From: Polytrichum commune | Lineage: Eukaryota; Streptophyta; Polytrichopsida; Polytrichales; Polytrichaceae | Length of the DNA stretch: 60,000 bases | Direction of reading: 5' to 3' | Assembly: GCA_950295325.1 (NCBI GenBank) | Contig: OX485805.1 | Coordinates: forward strand, 21,007,501 to 21,067,500 | Part shown: piece after piece, positions 34,373 through 43,958 of the stretch | How the letters are laid out: each line of letters begins with the position of its first letter | How positions within the stretch are numbered: the stretch's first letter is position 1 | Notes under the pieces: model-generated | Told to the model about the DNA's origin: nothing | Seen by the model: the letters and a program-made list of their open reading frames with translations, nothing else | Database searches by the model: none | Translations under genes and position numbers: made by a program

Positions 34373-35715
34373 GCAATGGTCCACACATGTATTTCTAGTG
34401 TCCACCCTTGACTCCAAGCCTTGCCATTTACTACTCAAATATAGGCATCCAATCAAGGAGGACATTACATTTCTTAACTCTTTGGCTACGTTCCATGAAA
34501 CCATATAACGGGTGAGCATAATTTATCTTTAAATTTTGGATTCCCCATTTATGGGGAACATTCAAATTGTATATTGCAGAGTTTTCGGCAAGCAACTATA
34601 TTTTATAAGAGTTTTTTAATCGCAACTTTTTGTCTTTGGAAAAAGACCATCGTCTATCAACTTAATAATGTTATGGAGTGGCCATCACATACGTTGTCTC
34701 ACATACGTTATCTAGACCGCGGAGTTGTCCCTTTGCCGCTTCATGATTTTGACTTGTCATGATGTTGCATGTTTGCTTGGAATCATGTTTACAATGCTTG
34801 CAAGCTTGTGGGTGTTCCCAATTTCCATACATGTTGATGGGAAGCAAAAATTTGCAACAATTTATCTTGCACCCACATATTAATTAGCATTAAGCCTTAC
34901 GGAACCAATTTAAGGGCTCAATATACGGCCACATACACGATTTCTACAAGCGCCACCAAGCCTAAAAATCATCTCAAATATGTTGGTGGGCTTAGTTTAT
35001 GCATTGTCTAATGTCAACGAGAAAGAAATTCACATTCACACTTGACAAAGATGATTGAAACACTAAGGATGTGCATGTATTTGCATGCAGGGGCACCCAT
35101 GCTATGTAAAAGCAACCCAAATCTTCAATGCTATCATATGCATTCAACCTATTTGAAAAGGCCACTACAATGATTATCTCAATACGAGTGTGTGGTATTA
35201 ACTCACAAAACACACACTATTTTGCCAAGTTTCAAAATTAGCGAGGTCAGAAATTTTCACAAAGTGGCATTAAATTCATAAAATACATGCTCACTTACCA
35301 TACGTTTCAAAAAAATCAGTGCTTGGTCTAAGATGCTTGTGCAATGATAAAGATATTAATATGCAAAAACATGTTGATCAAGTGAATAGTGCTGCCACTT
35401 TCAATAAATGCGGTGTTGCACTATTACACCCTCCCTCACCCATTGAAATAAGTAATGTAGAAAATAATAGTTGAACCTAGATAGTGTTCCTTTTTAAAGA
35501 TGAGTGGCTAAAATTGGAATAGTATGGAGAGGAGCATATGGGCCTCTTGGGTGCTCATGTTGGATTATATACACACACGAATGAGACCCAAGATGGTATG
35601 TGGGCCCAAAATAATGTGTGATTAGTCCCTGCATTATTCCATTAATATTCCCCTTCATATTCACAATTGAAAATTTAAGCAAGGCAAAACCGACAGATAT
35701 GCAGAAACTTAAGGA
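34373..35715. other. No recognised gene
   Basis: Contains the 34403-34470 block shared with 23877-23947. No protein recognised. Confidence 0.4.
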
Positions 35716-35838
35716 ATAGGGGCAATTGACTGCTATTTATAAACAAAACCGGTTGAGTTTGGAAATAACCGGTTGAAGTTCCAGACTTCAGGAAAATCAC
35801 TAATCAATTTAGATGAAAACACTGACTCTCAAAGCCCA
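35716..35838 (+). mobile_element. CCGGTT-rich MITE, broken copy C
   Basis: AAAACCGGTTGAGTTTGG and AATAACCGGTTGAAGTTCC align with copy A; the sequence diverges near 35800 and meets the foldback MITE at 35843. Confidence 0.5.
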
Positions 35839-35842
35839 TTAA

Positions 35843-36237
35843 GAGCATCCTCAGTCGGTCTAGGTAAAGCTCACTGCAAACCAAGACCTATCTTGCTTAA
35901 AATTGCTCAAAATTTAGAGGGAGTGCACCAAATCTTGCTTAAAAATGGACAGATCCTCCCACACTCCCTCTAAATGTCAAAAATTTGGAGGGAGTGTGGG
36001 AGGATCTTTCCATTTTTAAGCAAGATTTGGTGCACTCCCTCTAAATTTTGAAAATGTGGTGTTTTCAATGAGGGATTTCACCTACGTCAAATTTTTACAA
36101 TTCTTTTTTCTTGAGAAATATCTCACGTTTATTTAGGTGTGCTTCTAATGATGGTAATTTCAGTTTCTAATTTTAGGTCAGTCAAAAGATAGGTTTTGGT
36201 TTGCAGTGAGCTTTACCTAGACCGACTGAGGATGCTC
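35843..36237. mobile_element. 395-bp nested-hairpin MITE with TAA duplication
   Basis: Termini GAGCATCCTCAGTCGGTCTA and its complement at the right, flanked by perfect TAA (35840-35842, 36238-36240), consistent with a PIF/Harbinger-like target. The outer arms are about 55 bp. A second, inner inverted repeat at about 35908-36048 pairs AGAGGGAGTGCACCAAATCT and the following bases with their complement, so one hairpin sits inside another. Confidence 0.8.
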
Positions 36238-36412
36238 TAAGTGGCTCACTGCATCAATTTTCCCACACGATGCCCTGTAAATAAAAGCAAGAACACACAA
36301 ATTCATTTACGTGAGTTACGAGTCATAGTCTAGTATATCAATTCCAAAATCTCATGTCTATTACAAACCTACACATGGAGAAACAATGATTTGAAGAGAA
36401 GTACATACATTA

Positions 36413-36690
36413 TATCAATTGGAGTATTCCCTTGGCTAGTGTTGGATACTCCTTTTGGTTCCATTTCAGAAGTGCCCATTCATGCTCAATTGGATTTAGG
36501 TCAGGTGATTGAGGAGGCCAAAGAAGTACATCAAAAATTTGCATTGACAACTATTGCTTGATTGATTTTGAAATATATGTAGGATCATTAGCATGCTGAA
36601 ATATGACACCAGAAGGGTTCAAACAATACCATTCAATTATCTTCATGACCCCATCTTGAAGAATACTAAGATTCGTAGAAGTCTAGAGGG
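36413..36690 (-). pseudogene. Tc1-type (DD34E) transposase fragment
   Basis: On the minus strand a frame reads LSILQDGVMKIIEWYCLNPS, GVIFQHANDPTYISKSIKQ, a stop, LSMQIFDVLLWPPQSPDLN, then PIEHEWALLKWNQKEYPTLA. Tc1-family transposases have FQxDNDPKHTSK at the second catalytic Asp and WPxxSPDLNPIExxW at the catalytic Glu. Here the Glu is kept (36476-36493 region), the second Asp is Ala (GCT for GAT), and exactly 34 residues lie between the two positions, the DD34E spacing. Upstream HTH and first Asp are not recognisable. No terminal repeats were found. Plant mariner-like elements are normally DD39D, so the type is unusual. Confidence 0.8.
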
Positions 36691-38894
36691 CCGTGCCATG
36701 GACCTCCACATTCTAGTGGGTCACCAAAATGTGATTGGACGCAACTTGTGCTTAACTACATGCGAACACCTCCAACACACTATTCTCTAGAATCTAGTTG
36801 ACAAGCGGTCTACATGGAAACTCACCCTAGTACGTGGTGATTTAACTGCCATCTTGATGATATTCGGATTAGTCACCTTCGCAAAAATCAAACTACACCC
36901 ACCATCCTCCATAATTAGGAGTGCTATCCATCGAGCTACGACATAATTGATTTTTGTGGGCGAGGTCGGCAAATTAGGAGGCGGTGTGTGGAGGTGAGGT
37001 GCTGACCAACTTATATTGTGGGTATTATATATATATATATAGACAAAACCAATTTGGCAACATTTTATCTTACTTGTGACCACTTTAGAGACATGACACA
37101 ACCAACACTGGCATTCAACTTGGTTTTCATTGGCAAATGACCCATGCAAAATTTGCTAATGATATCATGCACTTACACAACGTTGAACGATAAAAGAGTT
37201 CTTCATATAACACCAAATTGAGAAGTAGAGAATCTTTGATTCCGGAACTTAGATTAACACCTTCCTCAACTCTAATTTCAACGTTGTCAAATTTATTGAT
37301 CCTAATTCTTAATTGCTAACTTGCTCAAACTTCTAAAGCTCAAATCCATTGGCCGGATGCTTCCACATGAGCCTCATCTACATTATACTTATTGGTAGAG
37401 TGTTTAATATACCATAGGCGAATTGGCCGTAGAGCTGTTCATTTCAGGCCCAATCACATTATTACAGGCCCGTACTATTGTGTGGTAAAACCCTTGTTTT
37501 CCAGCAACACAAAGGCCTCAGAGAATTTGTAAGTATTAAAGGGCCATTTCTTCATAAACTATGTGGATGTTACTTCATTACTTTTCTTAATCGGACATCC
37601 ATATTTGATTGGTGTGTGGTTAAGTGAGAATCAAAGAACAAACACCTTAAACACACATGTTTGAAAGAGAATGAACTACGTCCTAACAAATGTATCGACA
37701 ACTCCACACTAAATAGTGAACACAATTGAGATGCCCTATGCATTCAACAAATAGAAATAACAAACATGCACGTTCAATTACCAAAACTCAATTGAGGAGC
37801 TCCAGTTTTCAACATGGCATTTGTTGACGTTTCATCATAGATTTGCTGATATAACGCAACTTTGAAGATGTATATATGATCAATAAAAGATGGAGAACTA
37901 GACACACACACCGCATAACACCAAAATACCTTATAGTATTGTATGTATATGTTTGCAAAGAAAGTTTACCAAGATCCCACCCTCCACCATAGTTTCCACC
38001 ACTAGTCCCAAACGCACAAGCTAATTATGGTCATGTTAGAGTTGACAAAGCATATCACCTCAGGGACCACATACATGTAAATGATCACATTCCACCAATA
38101 ATTACACACATTCAATGTTTTAATGTTCCAATGTTTTAGTGATTTAGAGTTGAGCAAAAACTCAAAAGACTTGTTTGTTTTTTTCCTTAAATTCAGAATG
38201 CTTTAAAATAGAATATTCACGTGAAGATGATATTTGAATGTTATAGAAATGCAAGTGCAGGTGTCGGAGTTCGTATGTACGTCTTTTTCCTCCCAAAATT
38301 GATTCCAACTATGCTATCCACATATTCTTAAGGGAGATGATGAAAATTTTACACTTTTAAATGATAATAAAGAGCAAGATTGGAATGGATTTTGATGCTC
38401 CCCGAAGGGGAACACCATGGGGAACATTAGGAACCTATTGGGAACAAAATGGCAACATAGAAAGCACTCCAATTTGTTCACATATAGGTAGTCTAGTGCT
38501 CAAACCCAAGGAAGATGCCATGTATTTGTATTAGCAAGCTACCATAGTGACTCTTGGCTTGCTTTGCTTTGCTTTGGCTTGTACACTTGGTCGCATGGGA
38601 TTTGTTCACCATATGAACATTTTTCCTGAAATGTTTATTTCACACACATCATGTTTTAAATGGGCAACTTTGTGCAATTGACACTGTATCAAAGGTAGCC
38701 CACGTATTATGGGTTCAAATCCTAAAAGAGTCAGATTCATCACAGACAATTTTTCATCTAGTTGAATGTAATTTGGTGATTTGATGTCTTTACTTCAAAG
38801 CGGCATTTGATGTGACAAATCTTGACGTTTGTGTGGTGAATTATTGAATTACTATTAAATTAATTTCATTGAAATATTTGCAATTGGCAACTAC
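36691..38894. other. No recognised gene; AT microsatellite
   Basis: An AT run at 37026-37041. A weak copy of the dispersed CATCCATATTTGATTGGTGTG block at about 37590. A tRNA-like GGTTCAAATCC near 38710 is not accompanied by a tRNA fold. Confidence 0.4.
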
Positions 38895-38902
38895 CAATTT
38901 GA

Positions 38903-40460
38903 TGGGGGACACTAAAGTACCCCCAACGAACTTTTAGGGGGCATGTCAGATCAAAAGAACAGGCTGCCCGCCCGCCCAAGGATGTCAATTTTCCGTCCAT
39001 CGCGAATGACACATAACACAGGCGGATGTCATTCACGTTCGCGTCATTCTGGACATGTAATTCGTCATGCCGCAATAATCGGATCTAAGACCCTTAGATC
39101 TAGGGATTTAGATAGTGGCGGCCGTAAAGGCCAGCCGTTAGATGTAGGTATGACTTGATCTACGGCCAATAAGACTTGGTGGTTGGAAAGGGTAGTCCTC
39201 CGAAGGGAGCGCGGAGGCTCATTCTTTCTTTCTTTCTTTCTTTCATTCTAGTGGTTAGAACTAGACTTCTCTTTCACACATTCTTGTGGTTAGCACGACT
39301 CTTCTCTTTGCCCCCTCTCCATGTATGTAGATGCAATTAGTTGTTGAAGAATAGGAATAGAAATGAGGGACAAAGAGGTTTATGAGCCCTATGAATGTTG
39401 AATAACAGGGTTTTAAAACCCTATGAATGTTGAATGATAGGGTTTTGAACCCTATTGAAGAGATGTGTTATTATCTAGTTGCATTAGCTTTGATATCTTA
39501 GGTTATTGGATGTTACTTAAGAATCACTTAATATTTCCTTCCAACAGTTCTTGCCTTAGTCTATACATTTTATAATGAATTACATGTCCATCTATGTCAT
39601 TCAGTGTTCCAGACTAGTCATTCACTGTTTGATTGTCTGAATAATTGACACCGATGTAATCTTGGGCTAAATGACAAGTCTCGGGTTAAATGACTAGTCC
39701 AAGATTACATCGGTGTCAATTATTCAGACAATCAAACAGTGAATGACTAGTCTGGAACACTGAATGACATAGATGGACATGTAATTCATTATAAAATGTA
39801 TAGACTAAGGCAAGAACTGTTGGAAGGAAATATTAAGTGATCATTAAGTAACATCCAATAACCTAAGATATCAAAGCTAATGCAACTAGATAATAACACA
39901 TCTCTTCAATAGGGTTCAAAACCCTATCATTCAACATTCATAGGGTTTTAAAACCCTGTTATTCAACATTCATAGGGCTCATAAACCTCTTTGTCCCTCA
40001 TTTCTATTCCTATTCTTCAACAACTAATTGCATCTACATACATGGAGAGGGGGCAAAGAGAAGAGTCGTGCTAACCACAAGAATGTGTGAAAGAGAAGTC
40101 TAGTTCTAACCACTAGAATGAAAGAAAGAAAGAAAGAAAGAATGAGCCTCCGCGCTCCCTTCGGAGGACTACCCTTTCCAACCACCAAGTCTTATTGGCC
40201 GTAGATCAAGTCATACCTACATCTAACGGCTGGCCTTTACGGCCGCCACTATCTAAATCCCTAGATCTAAGGGTCTTAGATCCGATTACTGCGGCATGAC
40301 GAATTACATGTCCAGAATGACGCGAACGTGAATGACATCCGCCTGTGTTATGTGTCATTCGCGATGGACGGAAAATTGACATCCTTGGGCGGGCGGGCAG
40401 CCTGTTCTTTTGATCTGACATGCCCCCTAAAAGTTCGTTGGGGGTACTTTAGTGTCCCCC
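38903..40460. mobile_element. Foldback element with ~762-bp arms (probable MULE-type non-autonomous element)
   Basis: The left arm (38904-39665) and right arm (39699-40460) are inverted copies around a 33-nt loop. By eye I found only three mismatches in about 762 bp. Ends read GGGGGACACTAAAGTACCCC and the complement. CAATTTGA flanks both sides (38895-38902 and 40461-40468); because the right arm ends in a C run the duplication may be 7, 8 or 9 bp. Long inverted arms with an 8-9 bp duplication suggest a Mutator-like element, with hAT as the alternative. The identical 71-codon frames in each arm are mirror images of one non-coding sequence. Confidence 0.9.
39219..39244. repeat. TTTC microsatellite in the left foldback arm
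   Basis: ATTCTTTCTTTCTTTC-type repeat; its complement with the same unit number is in the right arm near 40121-40145. Confidence 0.85.
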
Positions 40461-40468
40461 CAATTTGA

Positions 40469-40694
40469 CTCCATGTTTTTTTTTGTATATTCTTTTGCGG
40501 CCGGTTAAAGCTAACAATCCATTTTCTTTCCCTCAGGCAACCACACAACCAACAGTAATTGCAATGTTTTAAACTTCGCAATTGAATTTACCTGACATAC
40601 CAGGTCCCCCGACTATTTTGAATGAATTATTTAATTCAAAATGTTTTTTTTGCAGCTGACCGGATCCAACATACTAGATTCTACAATCACCTAA
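40469..40694. other. No feature recognised
   Basis: Ordinary sequence between the foldback element and the next MITE. Confidence 0.4.
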
Positions 40695-41197
40695 GGGCCA
40701 CTTCACACACGAGCAAAGAGCCGTGACCATGAAACTGCGAGAGCCCAAATGAAAGTGTCCAAAGGCCGTCTCAAGACACCCCCAAAATCATGTAGTGTGG
40801 TCATGGACCCTCAAGTGTAGTGTGAAGTCATATGTGACCGGGCCCTCAACCAAATGCTATTTCAATGAATTTTTATTCATGCACGTCCTCACACATGATA
40901 AAATAGAATAAGCCAACAGTTGTGAGCATTTGGAGTGCCATGATCTCCCGGTTTTGTGTTAGGCCTACCTCCAAGAGGTGGTTTTTGAAAATAGCGCAAG
41001 TGACCATGAAACATGATCCATTTGATGCCGTGTAGGAATCCATGTAGACTTTACATCCATCTTGCATTCACTTCTAAACTCCGTTGGTCCCTCAAGCGTA
41101 GTGTGAAGCGAACTTGGACCGGCTTTGCCTCTTCCACCAATGAGAGTGCTTGAAGTGCAATGGACATGGGCTCTCAATCTCGTGTGTGAAGTGGCCC
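40695..41197 (+). mobile_element. PIF/Harbinger-type MITE, family A, copy 2
   Basis: Starts GGGCCACTTCACACACGAG and ends CTCGTGTGTGAAGTGGCCC, a perfect 19-bp inverted terminus. The left flank is TAA (40692-40694), the right TAT. It is collinear with 8897-9384 over its full length (for example AAAATCATGTAGTGTGGTCA and CTCACACATGATAAA). Confidence 0.85.
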
Positions 41198-41213
41198 TAT
41201 ATTCCAATACACC

Positions 41214-41237
41214 ATATATATATATATATATATATAA
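41214..41237. repeat. TA microsatellite
   Basis: About 12 TA units just right of the family A MITE. Confidence 0.95.
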
Positions 41238-41433
41238 ATTTGCTCAAGTGCACAATCTACTTTGTTGTAGCTAGGGTTACCTCTTTGAACCCCTAATGTC
41301 TAGTTAATGTTTTGGAGACGGCCATCACATCACCTTAATGGGAGCGAGAATAACCATTGTGACAACCATTGTCCTACACCCAATCCTATAAGACCTTAAA
41401 ACATTTCAAAGACTTATAGCTACATATTGTGCT

Positions 41434-42399
41434 CCGAGAGGGTGCACCTTTCATTTAAAACCAAGAACCACATGCATTTGCAATATATTTTAATTTTTCT
41501 TCTATATTATTTCAATTCTTTAATTATAAATCAAGCAATACACATACAATTTTGTTGATAAAAATATAAGTGACAATATGCATACGTAGAAAATTTTACA
41601 TTCATTTATAGTCATCAACATAAGTTTACAAATATACTTTAAAATCAATATTAAATCCCTATCATATGTATAATGTAGAACCCTAGCAGTCATTAATAAA
41701 GTCGTTGAAGGTTTTTTCATCCCTAAGATGTAACCTATAATCACCTAATGCTACAATGTATGTCATAAAAGCTAATGCAATGACTGTTACTAAATATACC
41801 ATCAAATGATCCGTAAGATCGTAAGTCCATTTATTGTTGGTTCCTTTTTAGTACCAACATAAACCAATCTCCATGCTCAATCCAAGAACTTGCAAAAAGT
41901 GTGATCCCTGAATAATTGATCCAAATTGTTGTACACATTCATGGTTTACTTAAGATACAAAAATGATTGAGAGAGAACCCCACTTCGGAATCAACATCTT
42001 CACAATTTTAATGTTGCACATGATCTAATGAAAGCATCAACCACAAAGAAACGTAGTAAAGAAGCAATAGCCGATCCTCTTGCAACCCCAAGCAATAAGT
42101 GGCCTCGTTCTCAGCTCAACCACCTCTTCCCAAACCTTAATATTGCCTCTTCCATACATACGTGGATGAGATAAGGATGGATATTTTTTTCATCCTAGTT
42201 TCATTTAATATTAATACTTATCCCATAAAGTCTAGTGACCCTACCATACAAGTACAAATGTTATATATTTTCTAGAGGTCCTCAAGTAACTATGAAATAT
42301 AAATTGTGTAGCATATGTATACATGGAAAAGTTTGAAATCACACACCTTTTAGGCACTCCCATATACTCATATGTCATATGAAAGGTGCATCCCCCGGG
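41434..42399 (+). mobile_element. hAT-type MITE, family H, copy 4 (uninterrupted)
   Basis: Left end CCGAGAGGGTGCACCTTTCAT-like, right end ATGAAAGGTGCATCCCCCGGG-like, giving about 15-bp inverted termini. Flanks ATTGTGCT (41426-41433) and ATTGCCTC (42400-42407) look like a decayed 8-bp duplication. This copy is the reference for the split copy 3 and for the ends of copy 2. Non-coding, 966 bp. Confidence 0.75.
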
Positions 42400-42588
42400 A
42401 TTGCCTCTCTTTCTCCTTCCATGTTTTTGCTTGGCCCTTACAAAAGGTTATGTAGTATCGTTGTTTTTGTCTAAACTTGTAGAAAAATCCTTATCCCTCT
42501 TTAGTCCAAATGTGTGTGATTGCTTGCAAGACTTTTGGTTCCTTTAAGTGCGTGCAATTCATTTTGTATATGTTGCATCTTTGGTGGT

Positions 42589-42601
42589 CCCCCCCCCCCC
42601 C
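42589..42601. repeat. C13 homopolymer inside the LINE endonuclease relic
   Basis: Directly follows (on the minus strand) the FFVELE sequence after the SDH motif. Confidence 0.95.
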
Positions 42602-43142
42602 TCTAGCTCTACAAAGAAATGGACCAAAATGTGGTCTGACCCTACAAACTGTATGTGTCTACGTACTCCCTACTTGGTAGGGATCCACTTGGATTAACAT
42701 ATGACTAAAACCTATCAAGTCTATTGTTACCCAAAATCACTATATTCGTTAAATTGGGACTTTTTTGGCATTTTGAGACAATTACAAATATAAGAACATG
42801 GATAAAATCACACAGATATTGGAGAATGTTGTAAGATGCAAATACTTTGAAGTGGGTGTTCATATCAAGAACCCAATTAACAACTCATATCAAGATGGTT
42901 TAGGTAGGACGACCCAAACATTAGACCATGTTGTTGTGGTCCATATATTAATTTGAGACAAGAGAAAGTCTCAAATTAACGAATACAGTGATCAAAGTAG
43001 AAATGGCCCTAGTGGTGTAGTCAAATGAGTCTTGAATGCCAAAAGTTACCTTGACATAGTCACATGCTTTTTCCTCTTTGTCTTTGAACATCCTATTGTT
43101 GTTGTTGGTAGACCTAACATGATCATTTTCTACCATATTCTA

Positions 43143-43167
43143 CCCCCCCCCCCCCCCCCCCCCCCCC
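43143..43167. repeat. C25 homopolymer inside the LINE endonuclease relic
   Basis: Longest mononucleotide C run in the window. It sits where the glycine-rich GGDF part of the catalytic motif should be. Confidence 0.95.
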
Positions 43168-43533
43168 AATACCCACTTAGCCCTCTTGGTAGGGATTGAA
43201 CCATAGCTTTCCTCGTTTCAATGCATTTGTGCATTTTATGAGAAGCGTAAATGTGTGCAATGTATATGCCTTGAGAATTTGAACCACTGCAACTTGTTGC
43301 CACACATGCTCCCTTCCTCACTAATTTGATTAGCTAGGGTTGGCCTAATCAATGTGCATACCCTCCCTTGCATGCACTTGGAGCAGACTCCTCTGTGCTT
43401 CCATATCTACGATTTTACAAGAAAAAATCCCATGTAATAAAGCCCCATTGCCCGGGCCTCATCAAGTCTTAACGGATGCTCTTGAATAAAAACGATATCA
43501 AGACTTGGCTCGAAGCTTCGCATATACAAATAT

Positions 43534-43958
43534 CACCAATCCAATGACGGCAACAAAAATATCCCCAAACTTCCATGTCGCTGCCTAGGAAATCCATGTG
43601 GCATTGTTCAAATTGCCTACCGTACAAAAATTGATGCTCCCCCACCTTAGTGAAGTTGGAGAAATTTCTAAATAAGCATGTAGAATGATGGGTGTCCAAG
43701 ACTTGTGTGTTGTTCCCATGATGGCATGTAACTTAGTAGTAATGACTAGCAACCTTCAAGAACCCTAAATGCTTCTTACATGTGTACATTCTAGTATCAC
43801 AACAACCTCAATTTATACTAAGAACAAAAATGGGAGTAGGGAAAAATGTTTGATGGAATTTGCAATATCAAAATTATTTCGCACATTGTAGCTCAAATGC
43901 ATTGAAATTTTGGTCAACAACTTCCACTTGCAAAGTTTATACTTATAATGTCATGGCC
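43534..43958. other. No recognised feature
   Basis: May include degraded LINE sequence upstream of the endonuclease, but nothing aligns. Confidence 0.35.

Larger units (their letters stand above)
42405..43533 (-). pseudogene. LINE (plant L1-type) ORF2 endonuclease domain, degenerate
   Basis: Minus-strand fragments follow the order of an AP-type LINE endonuclease, which nicks target DNA for reverse transcription. SFEPSLDIVFIQEHPLRLDE holds the catalytic Glu of QEH (43476-43484). GIYIAHIYASHKMHKCIETR leads on to LPRG. NMVEN (43125-43139) is the remnant of the GDFNMVE motif, whose Gly-Asp-Phe is lost at a C run. KEEKACDYVKVTFGIQDSF follows. RLDRF is at 42708-42722, and GSDHILVHFFVELE carries the SDH motif (42631-42639). 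Then VLQAITHIWTKEG and FYKFRQKQRYYITFCKGQAK resemble the post-endonuclease linker. Reading requires several frame changes and stops. Two C runs lie in it. It is cut at the left by the hAT MITE ending at 42399. Confidence 0.75.

Noticed and set aside
23877-34470. Similar blocks at 23877-23947 and 34403-34470 as a possible gene family
   Set aside because: The shared stretch is only about 70 bp with indels that break the frame, so it is more likely an old repeat.
38696-38725. tRNA-like GGTTCAAATCC motif
   Set aside because: No acceptor stem, D arm or anticodon arm could be formed around it.
38943-40421. Identical 71-codon frames in the two foldback arms
   Set aside because: They are the same sequence read from each inverted arm; duplication follows from the arms, not from coding selection.
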